DNA of 64,000 bases. It comes from Owenia fusiformis. Taxonomy: Eukaryota; Annelida; Polychaeta; Sabellida; Oweniidae. Within the stretch, counting starts at the first letter, position 1; every line of letters starts with the position of its first letter. Positions 1 to 11,650 of the stretch are shown piece by piece. The notes below the pieces were generated by a model. The model saw only the letters and a program-made list of their open reading frames with translations. It was not told the DNA's origin and did no database searches. The stretch lies in NCBI GenBank assembly GCA_903813345.2, contig CAIIXF020000003.1:29901248-29965247 (forward strand), in the 5' to 3' direction. A program made the position numbers and the translations under genes.

Positions 1-300
1 TTCAAGGATGTTCCTTTGTTTAAAAGTTTTTTGTTGATTTTTTTTGATAGTTTTTCGGCATTCTGTACAAATGTTAAGGTGGCTTTTTGAATTTAAAATC
101 TTGTTTTTAAAGTCTTGTTGACATGTTTCCAGGCAAAATGTTTGACGGATTGATTTCAGTTATTCAGGGATGTTCCTTTGTAATGAAAATCTAGAACATA
201 CTGATTATTTTTTGGGGTATTCTGGGTAAATGGTAAGGTGGTCATTTCAGGTTTTCCATTCTATGATTTTGTTTGTTAAAGGACAACTGAAATAGTAATT
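1..300 (-). repeat. 162-bp satellite family, diverged units
   Basis: Phrases such as gcattctg..aaatgttaaggtgg, taaaatcttg..gtcttgt and ttcagggatgttcc recur. They are the reverse complement of the clean tandem array at 51935-52800. More units occur at 546-660 and 1190-1765. Confidence 0.75.
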
Positions 301-675
301 TAAACCTAAAAGAATCAATTTTATTTATTAGTGAATGTATTTGGACATTTCATTCATGTAACCAGTTATGTTGCAACTGTTTCATTTTACTACACATTGT
401 TGCTGTTTGATAAGCAATATTTAAATGTTTTGTGACATTTTTGGCCCCCACATGACCTTTCACTGGCCCCCATGTGGCCCGTTTTGGTCCACTGATTCAT
501 GAAGTCATAATTCAAAAATGTTTTCTTATTTATTTGACCTATTTCAGTTGTGCTTTAAGTCTTGTTCACAGGTTTCAAGCCAGACTTAATTTAAATAGAT
601 CAATTTCAAATTTTTAAGGATGTTTCTTGGCAAATCAGTTCTAGATTTCCAGACAAAGAAACATCTACATGTAAC

Positions 676-930
676 AGGTACTGTAACAACTCTTGGGCAC
701 GCTCGTCGGGGAGTTGTAGTGTACCGAGCCAGATACTAGACTCGAAAGAGAATGTGCTAAATTCAATGCCCATACGGGAATCGAACCCAGGACCTTCCGC
801 TCTCAGAGTCTACCCCTGAGCCATAAAGGCTAGCCACTACAGCTGAGATTGTAGTAGCGACTTGCTATCGAAGGTCATTACACCATCCCCCCAAGAAGAC
901 GACGTCCCATCGTAACTGATTCACAAGGGC
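676..930 (-). mobile_element. tRNA-derived SINE, copy 1
   Basis: On the minus strand, 771-835 reads as a tRNA-like head. There is a B box GGTTCGATTCC (777-787), an A-box-like TGGCTCAGGGGTAGA (808-823), and a start near GGCTAGCC. A non-tRNA body follows, containing gtagtggctagcc and tgtagtagcga. It shares gtgctaaattcaatgcc and actacagctg with copy 2. Confidence 0.65.
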
Positions 931-999
931 AATCCCACCACTGCCACCAATGTAATGACCCGAGGGCGCCTCAGGGGAATGACTAACTAACGAGCATAG

Positions 1000-1175
1000 T
1001 GTGAAAAGCCAGATAAAGAAATTGAAAGAAAGTGTGCTAAATTCAATGCCTCATGTGGGAGTCGAACCTAGGACCCTTGGATCCAAAGACCGACGCTCTA
1101 CTTACTGAGCTATAAAGGCTTAAGCCACTACAGCTGGACTGTAGTAGCAACTTTTTATCAAGGGTCGTTACACTA
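1000..1175 (-). mobile_element. tRNA-derived SINE, copy 2
   Basis: The minus-strand tRNA-like head at 1050-1127 has B box GGTTCGACTCC (1058-1068) and A-box-like TAGCTCAGTAAGTAGAG (1096-1112). The same flanking body as copy 1 is present. The anticodon-side sequence differs from copy 1, so this is not a simple tandem duplicate. Confidence 0.65.
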
Positions 1176-1189
1176 CTAACAGATTTTTC

Positions 1190-1765
1190 ATCCTAAAATC
1201 TTTCCTGTAAAAGTCTTGTCTACTTGTAATGGCAATCCATTTGACTGATTGATTTCAAATTTTCAGGGATGTCTGGGAATCTAGAACGGATTAGTTTTTG
1301 GGCATTCTGGGCAAATGTTAAGGTTGCCATTTTTGATTTTTGATCCTAAATTTTTTTCTGTAAAGTCTTTTTTGTCTGGAAATCTAGAACTGATTATCTT
1401 TTGGGCATTCTGGGCAAATGGTCATTTTGGATTTTCCCTCCCAAAACCCTGTCTATAAAGTCTGTTTCAAGCCAAACTGTTTCATGGATTAATTTGACAT
1501 TTTAAGGCATATTTCTTGGTTATGAGAGTTTAGATCTGATTAATTTTGAGCATTCTGGGTAAATGTTAAGGTGGTCATTTTGGATTTCCATCCTAAAATC
1601 TTTTCTGTAAAGTCTAGTCTGTTGACACATTTCAAGCCAAACTATTACATGGATTGATCTGAAATTTTAATCCTGGATGTTTCTTGGTATTGATTAGTTT
1701 TTGGTCAATAATGTAAAGCGACCATTTTGGAAAACTACATCTGATCTATTCAAGGGTGCGATACT
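1190..1765 (-). repeat. 162-bp satellite family, diverged tandem units
   Basis: Three to four degenerate units contain ggcattctgggcaaatg, aaggtggtcattttgga and ccatcctaaaatctt. They match the reverse complement of the 52-kb array and are more diverged and irregular, as expected of an older array. Confidence 0.8.
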
Positions 1766-2120
1766 GTTCACTCTGTGTCTTGTTTCTTTTGCTCTGGAAA
1801 TGAAATGTCCTTAAATCCTTAAAAGTGTAAAGGGTTTGATTCTGGAGCTTTTTAAATGATCAAGTCAACACCACTAAACAATTTTTATTTTTATTTTATT
1901 CTGTATTGACTGTATGGTTATATACATTGTGAACTACATCTGCTATACAACCATATTTTTTCAAACATAATTTCTGACTGGTCGGTTCTCCATTAGCGAT
2001 CAAGGCTTTAACATTATCTGTCACACTACTTAGTATATTAGACTACAAGTATTTGATTAAATCAATTTAGAATGATTTTTGAATTATATCTATTAAACAT
2101 ATTTTATTACATATTTTCAG

Positions 2121-2276
2121 GCAATAATGGAGGAAGCTGATATGCGATTGGCTGAAATCAAGAAGACATCATATGAGTTTGAACGTGACATAGTCAAGGG
2201 ATCTACACAGGGGCGAACAGGGAAAGTCATTGCTGAAAAAGTTCAACGATATTTTGAAGACAGTATAAGATCTAGG
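2121..2276 (+). CDS. CCDC113: CCDC113 exon (AIMEEADMRL...)
   Basis: Acceptor atattttcag ends at 2120 and donor AGG|gtaag follows 2276. The exon has 52 codons in phase 0 and encodes the segment around YEFERDIVK. The in-frame ATG at 2127 is internal, since the family continues upstream. Confidence 0.85.
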
Positions 2277-5109
2277 GTAAGAATTGAATTGTATACTGAT
2301 GTCCTGAAAGCAGCTACATGGACAGGGTAGCAATGACAATTTCTGATAACACCACTGTTCAACTTGCTACCACCCACCGATTTTCTAGCAAGCTTTTCAC
2401 CACTTCAATTTAAAAATTATGGAGAACATGTTAGAAATGCACAACAAATTGGGGAAATACACAGACTAAAACATTGTTTATATTGACCCTATTTTTGAAG
2501 CTTCAAATGAACACCAATGTATTTTGGTGCTAACAAAGCAGTCCTAAAATGATAATGTTTTACATTGTTTTGATCATAAAATATGTTTTATGTGCTTACA
2601 GGATACGCTCATAGAAAAACTTAGGTTGAAGAATGCCACATTAAAAGTTCAAAAGAAAAAACTCCATCTACAACTAAAACAGAAAGAGGAAATGGGAGAG
2701 GTTCTACACGAGGTTGATTTCAACCAATTAAAAATTGAAAACAGTCAATATTTAGAAAAAATTGATGAGAGGAATCAAGATTTGTTGAGGCTGAAGTTAA
2801 TGGCTGGCAATACACTACAGGTTTTAAATTCATATAAGGTGAGCAATGGAGATCATATATTTATGTATTCAATGGGAGATATTTTAATATTCATTTATTC
2901 AATCGGAGATTATGATGAAACTAAGTTTGTTTTTTTTGATTCCTGTGTTTTATCACATTTTTTTTATCACTTCTTTTCAAATCCTATTGGTCAACATAAA
3001 ATCTGAAAATGGAATTTTTGTAAAGAAAACTCTGGATTTGTATATTTGATAATGATTTTAAAAATGTAAAAGTCTATATGGCTTTTCAATTGTTTATACA
3101 GGGTGTCAAAAAAGTCCCGTCCCCCTGCTACACCTAAAACCTTAATAGATGGTACCTAGTGTGATATACCATTGGAAAGATCATCAAAGTTATGTTAACT
3201 CACCAACTGTCAAATATTTTGGATGAAATTAACCTATATTTTCATGATGTCCTTTATAGTTACTCTACCCTCCTTAAGCAGCTTTCATTGCGTCAAAATG
3301 AGAAGGATATGACCTCAGAAATACGTCAAAAAGTTCATCTTTTTTGCATTCAACTTGAAACAAAAAGGTTTTCACCATTTTTCCATGCACCTGTATTTTC
3401 TACACATCTACCCCTATCCAGAAATTGGTTGAACTCATTGCAATGCCATATACATATGTAGTCATCTTTAGGTCCTTTGACTTTTCTTATACCCGATTCT
3501 TAAAATCCTGCCAAATACGCCAAATTGCCATGTTTCTAGGCCTATGGTCACCTCAATTGATAATATTTGATATAATGTAAAAATTTGTGAGATTGATTCA
3601 TGTGTCAGTATATGCCAATCAACGTAACTTTGGAAGACCTTTCCAATGATATATCACACTTGGTACCATATAACTTGGTCTTGGCTGTAGAGGGGGATGG
3701 GACTTATTTGACACCCTGTATACAAACAATTAAAAACATATGTGGCAATGTAATGTAATTGTGTCCTAAGGATACAGCTATTTTCATGCTTTTGAGAAAA
3801 TTTAGGTTTTGAAGAATGAATGTTTACAATTTACATGTTTTTTGTATTTTCAGAAAAAATTAAACACACTTACAATGGAGTTTGACAGACTTAAATCAGA
3901 GATTTCTTCAAGAGATGAGCTGCTTGGTCGTATTGATGTTGAAACCCTCAGTGTTGAAGAGGTAAGTCTATTTTAAGTGACTTATTCAAAATATCAATTA
4001 ACAACCAGGCCAGTCAGATGAGAGGGGGATGCATAGGGTGCAGTTGCACCCTTCTCAGATTTTTTTTCTTTTAGTGGACAATGATCTTTGTATCTTTCCG
4101 CTTTTTTTCCTGCATATTGTTTAATTCAGATAAAAAATTGAAATTGAGTTATCATAATAAACCTGAAATCATCTTATCTCTGATGTCATACAACTACTTC
4201 AGGTGAAAACTTGACTTGACTGCACACGCTTGAGGAAAAGTGTCAGACAGGCCTGACTATCCTCTATGACCCGTTACGTGTACCGAACACCTCATTGAAC
4301 ATTGAAGTTACTCAGACAATATCCCAAACAGAATATATTATTCTTTTTTAAGAAAACTGATTTTTTAACCCTACCCTAATTCATCAAACAATATTGTATT
4401 TGTAAAGAATTTAAAATAATCCTATTTTTATTATTTGATAAAAATCTGAAAATAACCATGTGGGCAATTTTCAAACATTTTGTGTAAACTCAATAAAAAT
4501 GGAAATCATACAGATTTCCACTATTACTGTATACTGCACATGTGCTTATGGGACACCCTGTATATTTCGCAGGAAAGAAGTAAAGCTGAGAAGATTAACA
4601 GGAAGCTGAGGCAACAACTTGAGGACTACAGGGTGCCACATGTCATGGAATATGTCAACGAGAGAGCAGATATGTATGAATTAAGTAAAAAAGTCAGAAG
4701 TTGGGAAAGAAAAGTGGAAATTGCAGAGGTATGTTATGTTTGATAATGAGTTATGAAATCAATAAATTATATTGCCAGTTTTCAAATCTTTACAAAATGC
4801 AATTTTACAAGATGACGCAAACGAAAAAAATTGTTTCTTGTTCTTTGTGCTAACAAATTGAAATAAAAAAAAATTTGAAATTTTGTACAACATTTCAGAA
4901 AGATTATAGCTATTTCAAAGTTTCTTCTAATCTTTTGTGAGAAAAACTCTTTACAACTACAGCTTTGTGGCTACAGTGTACTTGTCCAAAACTATGATCC
5001 AGAAAATGAACTTTATTTTCAGATGGCGTTAAAAACTCACAGAAAGACATGGAAGCAAATGAGGATGCAAGGCATGCAAGGGAACCCATGGCCCCTGGAG
5101 GCAATGTAA
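2121..5109 (+). CDS. CCDC113: CCDC113 (CFAP263)-like ciliary coiled-coil protein, 3' five coding exons
   Basis: CCDC113 (CFAP263) is an axonemal and centriolar-satellite coiled-coil protein, found with CCDC96 near the base of radial spoke 3 in motile cilia. Five exons join in phase 0: 2121-2276, 2602-2838, 3854-3961, 4573-4728 and 5023-5109. Each internal border has GT/AG signals. Together they give 247 codons ending in TAA at 5107-5109, matching roughly residues 130 to the end of the ~377-residue vertebrate protein. Diagnostic stretches are EKLRLKNATLKVQKKKLHLQ, SGNTLQVLN-like GNTLQVLNSYK, and SWERKVEIAE before the C-terminal MALKTHRKTW. The whole is charged, helical and coiled-coil. The N-terminal ~130 residues must lie upstream of base 1 or in small exons not seen. 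A possible AATAAA lies at 5684-5689. The family call rests on recalled similarity and is strong. Confidence 0.9.
2602..2838 (+). CDS. CCDC113: CCDC113 exon (DTLIEKLRLKN...)
   Basis: The acceptor is tgcttacag and the donor TATAAG|gtgagc. It has 79 codons in phase 0. This is the most conserved part: a lysine-rich helix followed by VDFNQLKIENSQYLEKIDER. Confidence 0.9.
3099..3718. mobile_element. Mariner-like MITE with ~100-bp inverted ends
   Basis: The left end CAGGGTGTCAAAAAAGTCCC and right end GGGACTTATTTGACACCCTG are inverted. Complementarity continues inward for about 100 bp (tggtacc..tgtgatatacca..ttggaaag on both sides). TA lies on each side (3097-3098 and 3719-3720). It is 620 bp and has no transposase reading frame. 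It sits inside the CCDC113 intron 2839-3853. Confidence 0.8.
3854..3961 (+). CDS. CCDC113: CCDC113 exon (KKLNTLTMEF...)
   Basis: The acceptor is ttgtattttcag and the donor GAAGAG|gtaagt. It has 36 codons in phase 0, encoding a helix that ends LGRIDVETLSVEE, as in the family. Confidence 0.88.
4573..4728 (+). CDS. CCDC113: CCDC113 exon (ERSKAEKINRK...)
   Basis: The acceptor tatatttcgcag is weak in pyrimidines and lies directly after a transposon-like end (caccctgta). The donor is GCAGAG|gtatgt. It has 52 codons in phase 0, including VPHVMEYVNERADMYELSKK and the conserved SWERKVEIAE. Confidence 0.88.
5023..5109 (+). CDS. CCDC113: CCDC113 terminal coding exon
   Basis: The acceptor is ctttattttcag. 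There are 28 codons, then TAA. MALKTHRKTWKQMRMQG matches the family's C-terminal block; the last ~10 residues are lineage-specific. Confidence 0.85.
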   Translation: MALKTHRKTWKQMRMQGMQGNPWPLEAM

Positions 5110-6044
5110 TACCTCCAACACACAGTCCTAGGAACCTCTGATCCTTGATGATAGCTATGTTGGACCTCATCACCAAAACCAAACAAAATGAACTTACAGT
5201 TTCTCTATCATAGGCACTTTATGCCATTTGCTTTTTTTGATGAAACAGACACATTGGATTCACATTCATTCACAATTATTCCCAGTAGGAAAATTATAAG
5301 TGGACACCTAAAAATTTATGTCAGTCACATTATACAGTTATGTATATGAAACGTATGGTTTTGTGTCAACAATTTCTAGAACCATGGAGTTTACACTATA
5401 GACACCCGACTTGAGCAGAAATGTGATGACTTGAGTCGTTCGAGGTATAACATATGTCTGATGTAATGAAATATTGAAAATAACTCCAAAAACAATATAA
5501 TCAATGATTCTCAGTCAGATCTTTAGTTCAAATGGTTCAAAGAACTGAATGACAGTACAGTACACTATACTTGCAATAGTCTTGTTTGGTCTGGCTACAC
5601 AATATTAGGACATAAGAAATGTAAATAATGTACATTCAACACAACAAATGTATAAAGTGTACATATTAAATATTATGGTAAAGAATAAACACATACATGT
5701 ATTTATTGCAGAAACTAAGCAATGATTTTTGTTAATTATTTATTCCCCATATATCAAGGTCTAATTTGATTTTACCTTCAAATATCTTGAGAACAAAAGG
5801 TAGGAAAGAGTACCTCTAAACTGGGTAAGAAATGGTTTGAGAATTGTACTTGACTCCCCTTATTAGTGATCACCCTGTCAATGCTTGTAATGATTGGCAA
5901 TTCTGCATCAGATGACTACCTTTCTTGCCTCCATTTAAACGTCATTGTGCCATCATCTTAAATGGTCATTACCATATTGGTATGGTCATTACCATATTGG
6001 CATTTTCCATTGTTATGAGAGTAAGACCTAGACAGGGGTATAGC

Positions 6045-6337
6045 AAGGAGGATTGGCTCCCAGAATCGAAATCGATATTTTCCAACAATGAAAATGCCAA
6101 AATGTCATTATTTTCTGAAATTATAATCGATCATAAATTCAAAATAAACATTCGAACCAATATCTCGATCATTTCTTGTGAGTTTTGGAATTTTTCGTTT
6201 TGAAATTAGACCAAAATTCATGATTCAAATGTTGAAGTGAACAAAATGGCGGCTGTTGGAATTCGAATTTTGAAGCACGACATCCCCATATATTGGACAG
6301 AATATTGATGTTGCACTCTGGGAGCCAATCCTCCTTG
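6045..6337. mobile_element. hAT-like MITE, family A copy 1
   Basis: The left end AAGGAGGATTGGCTCCCAGA and right end TCTGGGAGCCAATCCTCCTT are perfect inverted repeats of 20 bp. Flanks GGTATAGC (6037-6044) and GGTGTAGC (6338-6345) form an 8-bp target duplication with one mismatch. It is about 293 bp, non-coding, and similar inside to the copy at 13974. Confidence 0.85.
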
Positions 6338-8615
6338 GGTGTAGCTAAGTATGAGGCATGTTTTTCAAGACCACATTATGCTTTGACACCATTTTATTTT
6401 ATTTTTGGATAACTTTGACATATTGATATTGGGTAACCTTTTTTCATTTAGTCCATATTTTTTTTCTTTAATGGACATGATGGATCGGTCTCACAAGTTT
6501 TTATTTTTTGCTAAAATCGAACATCATATAAAAATGGGAGGTAATATTTTTTTTGGTTGGTTTCAAAGTGACCTCAATTTTCCAGTCTTTTTTTATGTTA
6601 CTTTAATTATGATTTTTCACTGAACACAAGAACTGTTAAAAGTAAACAAACAAAAAATGTATGCTATTATATTTTTTATTATATTTTTCATTCAATCAAC
6701 AATTATGGTACATTTCTAAAAACACCACTAGTTAACAACTTTTGTGAAATATGTTGAACTGCAATATTCTTGACCATGATATGTCTAGTATGATCTCATT
6801 TATTTATCATCTTGACTGCATTTAAATTAATACATTTATTTATTTGCCTTTATAAACACATATAGACAATGAGTGTTAGAATTTTGTACAGCAAATACGG
6901 ACTCATTTGATACATGCAGGACATTGCCTGTGAAAACTCACTATAATGATTACTCACTTGATGTAAGAAAATACTCACTAAGTGAATGTTCACACTATTT
7001 GAACACTTATTAAGTGAATACTCACATTGTAAATTCTGGTGAACATTTATTTCAATCAATAAGTGAAATGAACACCCTATTAGTAAATTCACTGAGCAAT
7101 GAACACTTACAGGGCAAGAACGTCTTTGTTCTCTTGACTCCTGTTGGTCACAGTGAAGACCAGTGAAGATGAGGCGTATACTACAAATGTATATACAAAT
7201 GAAAACTCACTTAACCTTAAACTACAGTAGTTAAATCTGAATAGACAAAAGTAATTATTATCACTCAATGACTATTAGTTACAGTCGACTGAGCTAACAT
7301 TTATCTAAAGCTTATATTCACTAACCGTGAATGTCAATACTACTCTTTTTTGCCATTTTCTATATTTCTGGCCAAGTTACCTTAGTCAATATGTCTATTA
7401 TTTCAAAGATCTCAAAGACAGATAAATGACAAAATAATTTTGCCAGAGAAGGTTTGGCTATACTGGCTGATACATTGTTCCATATACGTAGTATTTAAAA
7501 CTTGATTAAATACTTTTATATATCATTGTCATGGACTAATTCAAAATGTACAATACTAGCTAGTAAATCATTTTTCAAAAGTTGTTATTTCTAAATCATA
7601 TCATCATTCGATACTTTACATTATATGAAAGTACCAGTATATAGTTTATCAATAAATGCTTAGAATTTCTTCTTGCATTTATGATGGATTCCAACTATAA
7701 AATTGGAATGGTTCAATAATACCAAGTGAAATGTTACCATTCTGAAGCAGCATATACAAATGACTACATTAAGGTAGTATAAGCCATGTTTGCACACAGG
7801 ACATAAAAACAATATACAATAGACGGTAGTTTGTTAGGCTTGGGAAATAAAATCTAAAATTTAATATTATTTGGTTTTAGGGTTTAGATTAAGATTGTCA
7901 TTTGTTTTGTCCTCAAAATCTGGTTAATTGTGACAATGAAAAACTTCAAAATGTATTCCAACAGTTTTTTTCATAAATGTCCAATGAACTTTATTTTATT
8001 TATAGGGAAGATAACCTAAACATTTCATATTTCTTTCCTCTAGCCTTAAGCAGTTATATACATTGCACATGTGTTTCTGTATACACAAAACATGATTGCA
8101 ATACATGTACATAGATTAATAGACAGATTAGTTTTGCATGAAGCCAATGGACCCCCCCCCCCCCCTATCCCCATATCTATTTCACATCATGGAGGACACC
8201 ATCAAGGTGACACATGGGAGGGGACCCAAGGACTTGAAGCAAGACTAAAACATTTAGTATTTCCTTAAGCCTCTAGACTCCTCCCCCACCTCTCTCCAGT
8301 GATGTGCAAGAAGAGGATGGGGGGGGGGTGCACAAGAACTCCAAGAAAGACTGTAAACATGATAAATACTTAGTACCTTTGAAACATTGAGTTATATGAA
8401 GATTTGTTGAATCATACATTTATGACTGTTTTTCAATCACCAGATATCTAAACTAATTCTATACTATACAATTGCATTGTCATTACATTACAATCATATA
8501 CAAATTATTTACAATATATACAGCTATTTACACTGAACATGTTCATGTATTTATAAATACCAAAATATGGTGAGAGTGAATGAAACAATGAGATGGTATC
8601 TATATAAAGATGCTT

Positions 8616-8778
8616 GCCCGTAGCCAGCTTTTACCAGGAGGGGGAGCTTTTTCACCATATTCGCTAAAAAATTATGCGTAAAATTCTCAAAATGGTGAAA
8701 AACTGCATGATTTTGAAAGAATTTCTGGCCAGGGGGGGGGGAGCTTCCGCTCCCCCAGCTCCCCCTCTGGCTACGGGC
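8616..8778. mobile_element. Short MITE with GCCCGTAGCCAG inverted ends
   Basis: GCCCGTAGCCAG (8616-8627) is mirrored by CTGGCTACGGGC (8767-8778). Inside is aatggtgaaaaactgcatg plus a G-run. Related partial sequences occur near 41050-41110, 57350-57430 and 39565-39610. Confidence 0.7.
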
Positions 8779-9676
8779 CTGAGATGTAGAAAGAAATTTC
8801 ATCATTTCATTGGCACCAGTCCTTCAGCTGTAATTCAAATTATTGCTACACCGATGATATCAGTCACTTTGATTAAATTTTAATAATCATGCAAATTTCA
8901 ACTCTGAAACACTCTGAACTGATCATAAAAACTAATCATCCGTTTAGTTGCACACGAAGGGCTACATTATATACTAATATCCATAGTAACTCCTGAGATT
9001 GTTAACAAATATATTTGTTCACAGATCTTATAACTCCAAAAGTTGTATATAATGAAATTAGCTGCCATGTTTTACCAAAATACAGAAAACAAAAAGCACA
9101 TTTGTGTGTATGTGTTTGTGGGCTTCCACGAGATTCATGAAGAAGTTTAATAAATCACAAAAATGCAAATATCGTGATGGTATCTTGTTCATAAATATCG
9201 CATATAAATGAGGCAATAAATATACAATACAATACATGGTACTCTGGCAGGGATCGTACATAATCATAGATTAGAATCCATGATATTAATTCACAAAATT
9301 AACTAAATTCCCAATTAACATATCAGCTATTACCATAAGAAGAATGATCCTTTTCGAACTTGGAAGAAACACAAAGTTGAGATTCTCATTGCATTGAGAA
9401 AACAAATAAATATATTCTCCCTAAGAATATTGCAACAATCAAATATTTTTGAGTAATAATACCAAGCACCAATACAGCTGTAGTAGTTATTATCATATAA
9501 TAGTATTAACCAACAATATTATACACGGAATTAAAATCTAGTATATTCAGTGATAGTGACCTGATGACAATGTGTCATACAGTATTAAGTGTCACATGAT
9601 ATAACAATGTGTCATAAGTACATGCGACTGTCTCATTATCATGTCATGATATTTAGGAATACCGATATATAAATAC

Positions 9677-9990
9677 TATAAGTTATTGAATGATTTGAAG
9701 TGCAATACAGGATATATTCTGCTTGAGAAATTCTGTATTGGAGCGAGACGAAGTCGAGTGCCAATACAGAATATTGAGACAGAATATATCCTTTATTGCA
9801 CTTTAAATCCTTCAATAACATTTTTATCGTGTGATCCTCTGTATTGCTACTGAGATTGTCCCCTCCGTACTAATATTTTCTGTATGGCGACGGAGATGAT
9901 CAACGGGGACAATCTCAGTAGCAATACAGACTGGTACAGCACAAGAACTGACCAATCAGAGGGCTTCATTTTACAGATCATACGATAAAT
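9677..9990. mobile_element. Foldback element, family B copy 1
   Basis: agttattgaatgatttgaag near the left is echoed inverted by ctttaaatccttcaataac at about 9800-9821. A second internal inverted pair, ctcagtagcaatacag and ctgtattgctactgag, lies downstream. The element ends ccaatcag..ttttacagatcatacgata. The same unit recurs at 56600-56806 in a shorter form. Confidence 0.7.
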
Positions 9991-11224
9991 GTATATACTG
10001 GTATATGCGATATCAATGTAATTACACTTAACGTATTAAAAATAATATTAATCAAATCAAAGACAAATGTCAATCTGTCATATTCTATTCCTGACTTTTG
10101 GTATCTTTATTCCCCAAATTAGGAACATAAAATGGCTGAAAGTTCTATACCCGGCCCAAAAATGATTACTAGTATAATAAAAATATATTTTAATATAAAT
10201 TTATTGAATAACTTAAAAAGAGCTGTTTTTAACCCTGTGCATATTTGTGTCATTTTAAAAAGAAAATTGTTTAATTAAGTTATCAATTAAAATAGATTGT
10301 GGAGCAAGAATGTTGTGTGAACTGTGTATCATCTATATTTGTATATTAAGTATATATCTTTTGATAATATGAACTTTACAATATAATATATATGGTAACA
10401 TAGTAGTTGATATACACTAAAGGATCTTCAATGATACTTGGTTCTGTTTTGTTAAACCCTGCAAATTAGTGATTTCCTAAGGATAGGGATTATCAAACGT
10501 TACAAATAATAAAACCCTTTATCACTTCGTCAACATGTTTCTTATAAAATGATAGTTAGCAGAAAAATGGTACATTAAATAAAAACTCTTTTTGAACACA
10601 TTATTGTTGGAAGACATTACCAAGTTGTGCATATGTAGCATTTTTGTGAATAATGATTTTTCTGTCATTCTTTCAATTGGACCATTTCAATAACATAGAG
10701 CATTTCTGGGAATGATATAGGCCTACTGTGTATTGATTTAAATAGTATAACGTACTATTATTATACAGGGTGATTCAAAATCTTGATTAGTATGATCTGG
10801 TGTGTGTCATTCATAAATATATAAACAACATATTTGAGAGAGTAAGGAGTTATAAAAGCTCATGAATGAGTTTTTATATGGCAATTAACTGGTTAAAGTA
10901 AAAATAAAAATGCCTTCGAAATGTCAATATTGAGCACAAAGTTTTTGGCCCACACTGTATTATGAACTTTAATGCTGATTAATTATCCAGAGTTAAGTCA
11001 AGAGGCACTTTGTGAAAGCCCAGTTTGAATTAAAGGGAAATATTTTGAAGGTATTGATTGAAAACTCCCCAATTTCATGCCAAAATGCTGGAAGTTACAT
11101 TGGACCTATAGACTGTTTCTTAGATCTTTGGGAATCTATCATTTTTACTATCAACCAGCGAATTTATTCAGGCCAAAAATATTGTTTAATCTGTCAGAAG
11201 GTTCCATTCCTTAAGATCTAATAG

Positions 11225-11412
11225 CAAAAAGTCAAACCAATATCTTGATCACTTGAGTGCTTTGGAATTTTTTTTTGGAAATAAGTCGAAAACTTGTGAT
11301 TCAAATTCTGAAGTGAACAAATTGGTAACTGTTTCAATTCGAATTTGGTAATCCTGACATCTTCATATATGGCAGAATGTCGAACTGAAACGCTGGGAGC
11401 CAATCCCCCTTG
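11225..11412. mobile_element. MITE family A, partial copy
   Basis: It ends gctgggagccaatcccccttg and its body (accaatatcttgatcactt, gattcaaattctgaagtgaac) matches the 6045-6337 copy. No left inverted end is visible, so it is truncated or badly decayed. Confidence 0.6.
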
Positions 11413-11650
11413 CCAATTGACCATTGTCTCATCCATTTTATTGAAATTCAATGACAAATCCATCAAAGTGAGAAATTGATAAATTCCTGGATTAAAGCAT
11501 TATAAGGAAGAAGTCATTTCGCATTTTCGCTTGGAATTGTTGAATTTCTCTAATTTGGATCGAATTCACTAAGTATCTAATATCCACACTTTAATACTCT
11601 GATGACACACATGGTTATTATTTATACAATTGCCTATTTATGGAATCTGG

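Larger units (their letters stand above)
1..2120. other. Upstream or intronic sequence of CCDC113 filled with repeats
   Basis: No coding exon was recognised. The stretch holds diverged ~160-bp satellite units (1-300, 546-660, 1190-1765) and two tRNA-derived SINEs (676-1175). The N-terminal exons of CCDC113 are probably further upstream. Confidence 0.6.
5110..11650. other. Intergenic interval without recognised genes
   Basis: It separates CCDC113 (+) from the 3' end of the SLC6 gene (-). I saw the CCDC113 3' flank, three MITE-type elements (6045-6337, 8616-8778, 9677-9990), a partial MITE (11225-11412) and a patch of actcac/gtgaat short repeats at 6890-7130. Remaining open frames look like chance. 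Confidence 0.55.

Noticed and set aside
771-835. A possible true tRNA gene on the minus strand
   Set aside because: The boxes are good, but the acceptor-stem halves do not pair convincingly, and the shared body with the second copy marks a SINE.
5925-6203. 92-codon plus-strand frame
   Set aside because: It runs into the family A MITE and shares its sequence with other MITE copies.
8071-8268. 65-codon plus-strand frame with a proline run
   Set aside because: It depends on a C-homopolymer and has no homology or transcript signals.
8551-8883. Frames on both strands with Ala/Pro-rich centres
   Set aside because: They are translations of the 8616-8778 MITE and its G-run.
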